Assembly: GCA_030835305.1 (NCBI GenBank)
Contig: JAURPJ010000074.1
Coordinates: 37,777 to 101,776 of the forward strand
Source of the DNA: Verrucomicrobiota bacterium
GTDB taxonomy: Bacteria > Verrucomicrobiota > Verrucomicrobiia > Verrucomicrobiales > Akkermansiaceae
Reading direction: 5' to 3'
Length of the DNA: 64,000 nt
The notes under the pieces are model-generated. The model saw only the letters and a program-made list of their open reading frames with translations. It did not search any database and was not told the DNA's origin. Shown piece by piece: positions 7,592 to 16,200 of the stretch; the first letter of the stretch is position 1; every line of letters starts with the position of its first letter. The position numbers and the translations under genes are program-made.

Positions 7592-10500
7592 TTAGAACTT
7601 AGCCTCGAACGTGAGACCAAACTCACGTCCCGGAGAGTATGCCTCGGCAGGGGCAATCGAGGAGGCCAGCCCCTCGTAGGAAGCCTCCACGTCTGAATCT
7701 AGGATATTTCGTACTTGGAACTTCAACTTGTAATCGGCCCACTTTGTTTCCCACCGCTTGCTGACATTCCAATCGAGAGACTGAAACGGTTTGCGAACTT
7801 CGTTGGGCAGAGCCGATCCGGGTTGCCCCACAAATCCGAGGCTAGCCACGGTGAGATACTCTCCGGTATAATTGTAAATCAAGTTGGTCGAGAGACCCAT
7901 GTCGTCATTCTCCCATGACAGAATCAAATTTCCCAAAAGATCAGGCTGGCCTTCCAATCGATCAATCCGACCGAGAAAATCCTGTCGGTTAATGGTCACG
8001 ATGCCCGGTTGCGCCGTGGCTTCGATAAAACTCAAATTACCGGTCACCGAAAAGCCAGCTCCAAGATCATAGCTTCCTTCCAATTCAACTCCGGACACTT
8101 CGGTTTCACCGAGGTTCACGAAAGTTCGGTCAGCCACTCCTGAAGGATCATTAATGGTAAAAATTGGATCCGTGATGATCTTATGGAAGGCGTTGATCCC
8201 AGCGTAATTCTTGTCTCGCTTCCAGGTCAAACTAAAGTCGAAGTTCTGAGCTTGAGTCTCCCGAAGGTCGCGATTACCCACGAAAACTCGTTGATTGGTC
8301 AAATCGAGAATTCTCGCCGGAATGAATTCATAGAAGGTCGGGCGTACCACTGTTTGGGAATAGTTCAGGGTCGCTTTAACCTCACGATCCACACCAAAGA
8401 AGCGACCAAGCTCAAACGATGGATAGATATCGTCTGAGACAGTGGTTTTTGAAGTCCCCCGTCGCCCTCCCGGAATGCTGAAAGCTCTGGTTTCTTCCTC
8501 GAATCGAAATCCTCCCAAAAGAACCCAACTGTCCCACTCCGCGTCGAGACCAACATAAAGGGAATCAATTAGGTTGGAACCAAAGTACGTGGGGGTTACC
8601 CCAAGAGCCGAAGATCCCGGGACGAAACCTGCGGTTGATTGAATGGAATTCGAAGATCCGGTTTCCTGATCGTTTAAAAGTCTGTCGGTCGCCGCGATTC
8701 CGCGCTCAACCGTTGACAGTGATCCTCCACTCGCGATAATTGCAGCCTTGGTGTTACTCCGCCGGTCCCGGCGATACTGTCCGAATCCACCGGCAAGATT
8801 CAGCTTCCTTTTTTCAGTCGCCTCCATCAGAGGGAGCACCCCATCCAATTTAAATTGAGAAGACTCATCAACGGTATCAAACTGAATCAAGTTGGAACTG
8901 TTGGGGTTGGCTATGTTTGCAGGGTTGGGAATTGAGATTCCCGAAATTGGATCAACATCATTATTTAGCTCCCGGAGGAAATACCCCAACAATTCATAAC
9001 TCCTCGGCGATGATTCATTGGTCTCACTGTGATAGGCATTCCAGTTTAAAATCGCCCCTTCCCTCCAATCATCGAAACGTAAGGCGCCTCCAAGCTGACC
9101 GAACTGGAGTTCGCGGTAAATCAAGTCATAGATTTGGCGATAGCTGTTTGCCTGAAATCCCTCGAGAACAACATCTCCGCGGGCGAGCGAATCCCCTGCA
9201 TCAATGTCAAAATCGCTAAGCCTCGTCACTCCATTGTCTATCAAGGTATAGGTCGCGTTTCCGGAGCGGAAATTAAAGAAACTTCCATTCAGCTCCAGAT
9301 TATCACCAATGTTCAGACTTCCGGAAAGTAGCATACTCAACTCCTCGGTGTCCGTGTAGGATTCCTGAGCAAAGTTACCCACCAGACCATCGAAGACGGT
9401 CAATCCGGCAAGCTGTCTCAGCGAGCTGGTGTCCGCAAATCGAGGATTCAGAGTGACTGATCCGAGACTTCCGCTCAATGGGATGGCATTCTGAAAACGA
9501 GACTGCTCAAATTGCTGGTAACGCTGCTGTGAAGTCTTCCCGATCGTTCCCAATAAGTTAAAACTGCTATTTCCACTCAGCTCCCAAGTCTTGGAAAACG
9601 AAGCGGTGATACTTCGATCAAGATTGGGATCGCTTTCCCTCGGGCGGAACTTCACTGCATCGAAAAAAGCCTGTCGTTGACGCTGGGCTTCCGCTCCAGA
9701 GGCATTCGTTCGCAGCGTGGGTAACGGAGCAGGATTTGAAGACTTCAGATCAGAACTGAGCTCAAGCCCAGGCACGGTGAGGAACCGCCCGTGACCATGG
9801 GTAATTTGATCAAAGGTCGTGCCCACTTTAACTCTGAAAAAATCTTCTTCGCCCTTTGTCAAAGTTTGAAGCTGAACCAATCCGCCCACGAAGTCAGCAG
9901 GCAGACCGGGTGCCGCCGTTTTTTTGATGGCCACTCCTTCAAGCGCATTAGAGGGGAACAAGTCCAACTGCACCGCCTTCCGCGAAGTTTCGGGACTTGG
10001 CACGAGTCCACCATTCAAGGTGGTGTTGTTATAACGATCACCCAAACCACGAACGACAACAAACTTTCCACCCACCACGTTTGCTCCAGAAATTTTCCCA
10101 ACGGCACCAGCCGCATCACCTGCTCCGGCTTTCGAAAGGAAGTCTTTTGAAAGTCCCCCACCCGCCAAACCCGGACCAGTATCCGGAATGATTCCCGGTC
10201 CGGATGCCTCCTCTTCGACCGGATCGAGAACTACTTCCTCAGTATCCAGCAAATACTCGCCGTCAGCGAGCTCCACAGGTTTCAATTCCAGCGGAGTATT
10301 GATTTTTGTCTCACCTTCTCCCCGAATTTGCAGAACATCCACCTTGATCTGATACCCTTCTCTCAGGAATTCCGCCGTCACCCCGGCCGCAGGAAGCCCG
10401 GTGACCCGGTAGCTGCCGTCAGGACCAGTCCTGGTCTGCTTGCCCCCCAACTCGGGAAAGGTGATAATGACATTCGCGATTCCCTTGCCATCCTTGTTCG

Positions 10501-10897
10501 AGACAACGCCCTCTAGCACTCCCGGCCCCTCACCCACACTCAGCGGTGGCAAAATTCCCGGCCCTACCGGCTCCGCCGCCGGGTTGGCAGGATCGTCAAT
10601 GGGAGGGGCCTCATCACCAGTGGGTAATTCTTCCTCGCCTTTAGGGCCCTCCCTGGGCTCATCACCTTGATCTGTCGAATCTGTCACACTGTCCCTCTCC
10701 GGGTCGTCGACCATTTCGGGCTCGGTCGGAGGCAACAAGGGATCCAGCAAATCTGCCCGCCCCAACCAAGGTAGAATATCCGCCTCCTTCTCCTCTTTTT
10801 TAACAAGTTCAGCCGCAGGAGCCCGTCCATCTCCTGAAAGTGGCTGGATTAAAAGCAGGCCCGCAACCGGGACCATACGTCGATAAAATTGAGGCAT
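7592..10897 (-). CDS. TonB-dependent receptor with carboxypeptidase-like regulatory domain
   Basis: This 1101-residue outer-membrane receptor has a hydrophobic N-terminal export segment (about 8-20), then an unusually long acidic and Pro-rich stretch (about 30-120). A CarboxypepD_reg-like beta-sandwich follows (about 126-205, GVVSNKDGKGIANVIITFPE), then a plug domain (about 240-345, FVVVRGLGDRYNNTTLNGGL), and a C-terminal beta-barrel of alternating strands ending in Phe, as is usual for barrel insertion. It takes up a specific ligand with energy from TonB. The ligand is unknown; the neighbouring beta-helix protein and the dedicated ExbB/ExbD/TonB operon downstream suggest a self-contained uptake locus. 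The start lies 55 bases below a TGTCAC direct repeat. Confidence 0.9.
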   Translation of the reverse strand: MPQFYRRMVPVAGLLLIQPLSGDGRAPAAELVKKEEKEADILPWLGRADLLDPLLPPTEPEMVDDPERDSVTDSTDQGDEPREGPKGEEELPTGDEAPPIDDPANPAAEPVGPGILPPLSVGEGPGVLEGVVSNKDGKGIANVIITFPELGGKQTRTGPDGSYRVTGLPAAGVTAEFLREGYQIKVDVLQIRGEGETKINTPLELKPVELADGEYLLDTEEVVLDPVEEEASGPGIIPDTGPGLAGGGLSKDFLSKAGAGDAAGAVGKISGANVVGGKFVVVRGLGDRYNNTTLNGGLVPSPETSRKAVQLDLFPSNALEGVAIKKTAAPGLPADFVGGLVQLQTLTKGEEDFFRVKVGTTFDQITHGHGRFLTVPGLELSSDLKSSNPAPLPTLRTNASGAEAQRQRQAFFDAVKFRPRESDPNLDRSITASFSKTWELSGNSSFNLLGTIGKTSQQRYQQFEQSRFQNAIPLSGSLGSVTLNPRFADTSSLRQLAGLTVFDGLVGNFAQESYTDTEELSMLLSGSLNIGDNLELNGSFFNFRSGNATYTLIDNGVTRLSDFDIDAGDSLARGDVVLEGFQANSYRQIYDLIYRELQFGQLGGALRFDDWREGAILNWNAYHSETNESSPRSYELLGYFLRELNNDVDPISGISIPNPANIANPNSSNLIQFDTVDESSQFKLDGVLPLMEATEKRKLNLAGGFGQYRRDRRSNTKAAIIASGGSLSTVERGIAATDRLLNDQETGSSNSIQSTAGFVPGSSALGVTPTYFGSNLIDSLYVGLDAEWDSWVLLGGFRFEEETRAFSIPGGRRGTSKTTVSDDIYPSFELGRFFGVDREVKATLNYSQTVVRPTFYEFIPARILDLTNQRVFVGNRDLRETQAQNFDFSLTWKRDKNYAGINAFHKIITDPIFTINDPSGVADRTFVNLGETEVSGVELEGSYDLGAGFSVTGNLSFIEATAQPGIVTINRQDFLGRIDRLEGQPDLLGNLILSWENDDMGLSTNLIYNYTGEYLTVASLGFVGQPGSALPNEVRKPFQSLDWNVSKRWETKWADYKLKFQVRNILDSDVEASYEGLASSIAPAEAYSPGREFGLTFEAKF

Positions 10898-10950
10898 AAG
10901 AGTATGGCTCTCTAGCTAAACCTGCCCCATAACGAGGGAAAAGCACACCA

Positions 10951-10969
10951 CTGTCACGGAGTCGTCACA
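10951..10969. promoter_or_regulatory. TGTCAC/CGTCAC direct repeat (11-bp spacing) in divergent promoter region
   Basis: TGTCAC at 10952-10957 and CGTCAC at 10963-10968 are spaced exactly 11 bp apart, one helical turn, between the receptor gene (minus strand) and the ferredoxin gene (plus strand). The spacing and the TGTCA core recall PhoB boxes of proteobacteria, and the half-site matches the two inverted repeats downstream in this locus. The function and the regulator are inferred. Confidence 0.4.
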
Positions 10970-11031
10970 TTTCAGCTTGGTCTATTCATTTTTACCTCGT
11001 CCCGTGAAGCCATCGGGCTTTACTTCCAGCC

Positions 11032-11382
11032 ATGCCCGACGTCCTGACTGCCACCGGCAAGACCCTTAATCTTGATAATTACAAAAAACACATTTTCCTT
11101 TGCGCGACCTCCGAAAAAGCAAAGTGCTGCGATAACATCGAGGGGGCCAAATCATGGCAATTTCTCAAAACACGTCTCGCCGAACTAAAACTCAACGGTC
11201 CGAAAGCTCTCATACATCGCTCAAAAGCCGACTGCCTCAGGATCTGCACCCTAGGCCCAATCGCAGTCGTTTACCCGGAGGCAGTTTGGTATCACTCCTG
11301 TACTCCGGAAAACCTTGAGCGTATCATTCAGGAACACCTCATCGGAGGCCAACCGGTCGAAGATCTCCGCGTCTCGCCTTGA
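11032..11382 (+). CDS. Thioredoxin-like [2Fe-2S] ferredoxin
   Basis: This 116-residue protein has the thioredoxin-like [2Fe-2S] ferredoxin pattern. Candidate ligands are Cys24 ([14 protein letters not shown]), Cys32/33, Cys68 and Cys72 ([17 protein letters not shown]). The segments [32 protein letters not shown] and LERIIQEHL match the usual course of the family, which carries electrons in the cytoplasm. The start is the only ATG that gives the full fold. It is divergent from the receptor gene, and holA begins 30 bases after its stop, so the two may be co-transcribed. The redox partner cannot be read from the sequence. Confidence 0.88.
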   Translation: MPDVLTATGKTLNLDNYKKHIFLCATSEKAKCCDNIEGAKSWQFLKTRLAELKLNGPKALIHRSKADCLRICTLGPIAVVYPEAVWYHSCTPENLERIIQEHLIGGQPVEDLRVSP

Positions 11383-11412
11383 ACCTCCCGCTCCCTCTGC
11401 CTACTCTCTGCC

Positions 11413-12477
11413 ATGCCTGTCCACGTTATCACCGGAACTGATGAAGGCCGCGTCTCAGAAGAGGCTGCCGCTCTTTTTGTGGAGCTGAAGGCGCCGGGCA
11501 GCGACGATTTTTCAAATGAAATCATCGAGGGTGTTGCGGACAATGCGGAAGACGCCTTCCAGAAATGCTCGCAAGCCATAGAAGCTCTCCAAACCTTGGG
11601 CCTCTTTGCAGCCAATAAAGTCGTCTGGCTGAAAGGTGCGAACTTCTTTGGCACCGACCGCACCAGCGAAGCCGAACGTGCGGTGTCTGGCGTTGAAAAT
11701 CTTCTTGAGGTCCTCCAGAACAACCTGCCTGACGAGGTGAATTTCCTTCTGAGTGCCACTGGGATAAATGGAGTGCGGCGCTTTGGGAAATGGGCGAAAA
11801 AGAATACGAGCTACCAGTCCTTCGATAAGATCGACGTCTCCAAGGAAGGCTGGGAAGAACAAGTCGCTCGCATCGTCAAGAGAGTCGCCGGCGAGAAGGG
11901 ACTCAGCATTCAAGGTGAGGCTCTTGAGCTCTTTGTCCAAAGAGCCGGTGCTGAGACCCGGCAAATCACAAACGAAATCGACAAGATCGACCTTTACCTC
12001 GGTGACAGCCGCCGGGAAGTCACGGTCAACGATGTTACCCTGATGGTTTCAGTGAGTCACAAGGGAGTCATTTGGGAAATCTCCCGGGCCGTCGAGAAAC
12101 GAAATGCCAAGCGAGCGATCGAACTCATCGATTCGCTTATCGCAAAAAACGAAAACGCCGTAGGGCTGATCAAGGCCTCGATCATACCAACGGTTCGGAA
12201 TCTCTTTTTTGCCAAACTCGTCTCAGCCTATGGCTCGGCCAACCGGGCTCCTGCCGGTATTCAAGCCGTTCTTCCAAAGAAGAAGGACGGCACCGTAAAT
12301 ACCTGGGGACTTAAAATGGCTTCAGCAGGGGCAAAAAATTTCACCCTTCCCCAGCTACAACAAGGCATGAACGACTGCCTCGATGCCGATAAAGCCCTCG
12401 TGACCTCGGGCCAGGATCCAAGAATGGTGCTGCACAAACTCTTAATTCGCCTCTGCGACGGTAAACGCGCCGCTTGA
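11413..12477 (+). CDS. holA: DNA polymerase III subunit delta
   Basis: The 354-residue length and sequence fit the clamp-loader delta subunit, which opens the beta sliding clamp during replication. The N-terminal P-loop-like region (VITGTDEGRVSEEAAALF) leads into EALQTLGLFAANKVVWLKGA. A central segment with LELFVQRAGAETRQITNEID follows, and a C-terminal helical collar has VIWEISRAVEKRNAKRAIEL and NAVGLIKASIIPTVRNLFFA. Delta lacks true ATPase motifs, as seen here. It is followed by a strong hairpin terminator. The similarity lies across the whole length, so the assignment is firm although the family is divergent in sequence. Confidence 0.88.
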   Translation: MPVHVITGTDEGRVSEEAAALFVELKAPGSDDFSNEIIEGVADNAEDAFQKCSQAIEALQTLGLFAANKVVWLKGANFFGTDRTSEAERAVSGVENLLEVLQNNLPDEVNFLLSATGINGVRRFGKWAKKNTSYQSFDKIDVSKEGWEEQVARIVKRVAGEKGLSIQGEALELFVQRAGAETRQITNEIDKIDLYLGDSRREVTVNDVTLMVSVSHKGVIWEISRAVEKRNAKRAIELIDSLIAKNENAVGLIKASIIPTVRNLFFAKLVSAYGSANRAPAGIQAVLPKKKDGTVNTWGLKMASAGAKNFTLPQLQQGMNDCLDADKALVTSGQDPRMVLHKLLIRLCDGKRAA

Positions 12478-12496
12478 GCCCCCTGGGTCCATGGAC

Positions 12497-12541
12497 AAAA
12501 AAAGAGATTCGAGAGTCACTCGAATCTCTTACGATTTTTTT
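12497..12541. terminator. Bidirectional terminator between holA and PEP-CTERM gene
   Basis: A perfect 12-bp stem (AAGAGATTCGAG / CTCGAATCTCTT, 12502-12530, 5-base loop) has an A-run on the left and a T-run on the right. It can therefore stop transcription of holA from the left and of the PEP-CTERM gene from the right. Confidence 0.85.
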
Positions 12542-12556
12542 GAATCTTAATCGTTT

Positions 12557-13180
12557 CTAGGATCGTCGACGACGCAAGGCCGTTGCAGCAAGCCCCATGA
12601 TAATCAATACGCTTTGGGTCGGCTCAGGAACCGCAGCAACTGCTAGCGGCTCACCAGTATCATCATAGGCCCAGCTGTGGATCATTCCGGGTGTATCATT
12701 GTTCTGTAATGTCACTTCCACCCAACCGTAGGCCACCGTCTCATTCCCATCATCCAGGATGAGCGAAAAGCCAACGTAGCCTCTCTCACCGGGGGTGAAG
12801 TTCGCGAAGTTGTCGGTTGAACCACCAAAACTGCTTGAAACAGTCGAGGACGGACCGACTTCAACTCCAACTCCCAGATTTTCAAGGACACCAGTGTTCC
12901 CGCTATCTGCTCGGACCGGCTGCCAACTTGGCGTGGTGGCATTTTGATCGGCATCATTACTGAAGGCCTGGCCACCAAACACGAAGTTTAAATCCCCGCC
13001 TGCAAGACCCTCGAGCGAGACACTCGAGACTCCAGTTTCCAGATCGAGCGAAACTCCTGCGAAATCGGTTGGAATTGCGATATTCTCATTGATAAAGGAG
13101 ACTACCGCGGCGCTGGTAGACATCGTAGACCCCGCCAGCAGGACTGTGAATGCAAAGAGGGATGTTGTTTTTGTTTCCAT
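12557..13180 (-). CDS. PEP-CTERM sorting-domain protein
   Basis: The ATG at 13180 gives METKTTSLFAFTVLLAGSTM, a signal peptide; the longer frame from 13204 adds eight unlikely residues. The 207-residue product has a beta-rich body with no known enzyme motif (NFTPGERGYVGFSLILDDGN followed by AYGWVEVTLQN, a pattern common in PEP-CTERM proteins). It ends in VPEPTQSVLIIMGLAATALRRRRS-type C-terminal features: VPEP, a hydrophobic helix and an Arg cluster. This signal is recognised by exosortase, which anchors or releases proteins at the cell surface, often with exopolysaccharide. The exosortase gene is not in this window. Its role is unknown. Confidence 0.88.
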   Translation of the reverse strand: METKTTSLFAFTVLLAGSTMSTSAAVVSFINENIAIPTDFAGVSLDLETGVSSVSLEGLAGGDLNFVFGGQAFSNDADQNATTPSWQPVRADSGNTGVLENLGVGVEVGPSSTVSSSFGGSTDNFANFTPGERGYVGFSLILDDGNETVAYGWVEVTLQNNDTPGMIHSWAYDDTGEPLAVAAVPEPTQSVLIIMGLAATALRRRRS

Positions 13181-13247
13181 TTGTGTGTGTTTGGTTAGGA
13201 CCAATTTCTAGTGGATTGCTGTGAGTTAATATGACGCTTGCCTGAGC

Positions 13248-16200
13248 TTACTCGGCTACAACCTGCAGACGGGCAAAGCGGGCTTTCCGGCCACTTGCTG
13301 GCAGGATCAGCGGGAATTCGACAACCACTGCCTCAATGGCGGCGCCACTGGCTCCGGTTCCGGTTGCCACCACGATCGGAGCAACGGTGTTGTCCTCATA
13401 ATCTTCGACATTCGGGCTGAATTGCTCGGTCAGTGTCAGAGGAATCGCGGCAAAATCAGTCCGGCGAGTGTAGCGGAAGTAGATTTTGCCATCGGCAGGA
13501 TCAGTCCAAACTTGTGGTGGGCCAAGCGTCGTGATTGTTCCAGCAATGCCGTTAACATCAAGAGTCCCTTGAGTTTCATTTGGATCGAGATCGGCAGCAA
13601 AATTGACTAGATTGCTCAAACCATTTGCTGCGACTGCTGCATCAGCTCCATCACCAGTGTTGTCGATACTTCCATAGTTTGCCAGACGCCAGTCTTCCTG
13701 AATGGTGTTGCCCTGAATGGTCACGTTAACGGAACCAGTTCCACCTGATGTAGTGTAAGTGAACGAATCACTCAAAGATGCCCCAGTCGCCAAAGAAGTC
13801 CCGGTGTAGTCAACGCTAACGGTGCCGTCAGCATTGAGCGTAACAGCTGCACCCTCACCTGTGGTTTGTGAACTAACACCAGTAATGGCATTACTCGCAC
13901 TATCGAAGTTCGCTGCCATCTCGGTTGGAGTGAGAACACGATCATAAACCCGAAACGCTGCTATCTGACCAGCTGTTGCCGGGAAATTTTCATTAAGAGC
14001 GGTGGTCCCCTGGGTCGCGTTCAATCCGCCTAAATCGGTTCCAGCCCAATCATTGGCAATACCGGCAGCATTTACTCCAGAACCATCAACAGTGGCATCA
14101 AAGCCTGCGAGAGGATCGTTGTTCACGTAAACCGTGAGGAGATCTTCAAACACAAGGGGAGATCCAGCAACTTCATCTCCAGCATTGGGCTGGATGACGA
14201 CGATGAGCTGATTAAACTCTGAAGTTAAAATCCCTCCAGCAGTCACCACGATACTAGCTGTAGTATCATCTCCACCATCAACATTCGCGGTCACTTCGTT
14301 TGTATCAGCATCGAAAACGATTGAGAATCCATTGCCGTTACCTCCAGTTTCAAACAAAGTGGACTTCCCAGTCTGCCCGGCATCCGGCTTAAACCAAAGC
14401 TCAAGTGTGGCATCACCAGTTGAAATTGGATCGAGGGTCCCCAAATTGGTTCCAGTCGATCCAGCTCCAATCATTTGGAAACCGCTCGTGAGGTCCGGAG
14501 CGTTTACAATCGATCCGACGATCGTTCCATTGAAACCGACACCGCTTCCAACATTCGTCCATGTTCCTCCACTTAGACCGTATGAAGGAAGGTCGATATA
14601 TGCGCCGGGAGTTGCCACAAACTCATCATTTCGAAGAAGCTCGTTAGGAGTATAGGTAACAACCTTTCCGTTCTTGGCCAACACATCATCATCAATGGGG
14701 TTCGCAATGCCTGTAATTGTCACCTTAACCTCTGAGATTGCGGTTCCACCATTCCCGTCCGTGATTTGATAGGTGAATGTATCAAATACGGTTTGTCCCG
14801 GAGCTAGCGAGAAGGCCCCGTTTGGATTGTAGTCAAAGGAACCGGTATTGTTAGTCATGGTAACCAGAGCACCCGAAGAGAGGGTCGCCTCAGTTCCAAT
14901 CTCAACGAGATTCCCATCCGCATCGATGACTCCAGCAGTTGTAATGGTATCCCCCTCAATATCGGTATCACCATCGACCGCCTTGAAGTTTTGGTGCACC
15001 AGTCGAGGGGTCAACAAACCTGAATAAAGGCGCACAATCGCCATCTGTCCAAGGAACGGTGCATTGTAAGCGGTCGCTGCGGCCCCGTTGGTGAAACCTC
15101 CATGATTGGTCCCCCTATAGATCCCGAGTCCGGCGGCATCGCCACCGTCCCAGTCGTTGCCGGTGCCGGAAGTAGTCTCGTCGACCTTCACTCCGTTGAC
15201 ATAGAGGGCGATTCCTCCGCCACGAATGTCAATCGCTACAACATATTGGTTGAATTCGGTGGTTGGATCTCCTCCCACCAGATTCAGAGGATCGGCGACC
15301 AAATCATAGCTGACGTAGCTACCAGTTTTCGGGCCTCCATCCAACTCAGTGGCAGCTTCAAGAACCCCATTATTGATGATCATACCAAATCCAGTTCCAC
15401 CACCGCTCTCGAAAAGAGTCATCACTGAAGTCGTATTGGCTGGCTTGACCCAGAATTCCCATGTGGCGTCTTGAGTATCCTCAGCACCACTGAGATTGTT
15501 CTGGATGGAGCCTCCATTCGGCATAGAGGCGATATCCTCAATGCTATCCCACTCATAGGCCGCGGAAATTTGTGCACGTGCCGTGACGGGGCTTGAGTCG
15601 AGAGTCACTCCATCGAGCAACCAGTCAGCATTAGTGCCACCGCTGGTGCCCTGATTCTCCCAACGACCACTGCCCGCCGAATTAGCAGCGTCATAATTCA
15701 GAAGCAGATCATCAACCGGATAGCTTCCCGGCGCGCTCCCGATCACGGTTACCTCGCTAAGAGTCAGAATACTCCCATTGCCTGCATTTAGATCGGCCTC
15801 GTCAGTGTCACGCGTAATAACAATGCGACGTCCAGTGAGCGGCCCACCAAAATCGACGAAAAGCGTCCCTCCCGAATTGCCGGTAAACCCTTCGGCATTC
15901 CCAGGATTAAGAACGGAGGAGTCAAAAATTTCAGCATCAAGAGCGTCAAAGACCCGAACTGTAATATCGCGAAGACGCTCTCCACAGCAGTCCTGCCGGT
16001 TAGTCATCGTCAGACTTTCAAGCGAGACATCTTGGCCAAAGTCGACCTCCCAAGAGTGATCGACAGTATTATTGTTCGATTGAGTGTGAGTAAAGGTTCC
16101 AAGGTTACCATCGAAAGCATTCTCAGGGAAACCATTCCCTGGAGGAGTTCCCACACTTGGAGACTGTGAAACGACCTTGCCAGGGAGAAGGCGTAAATCG

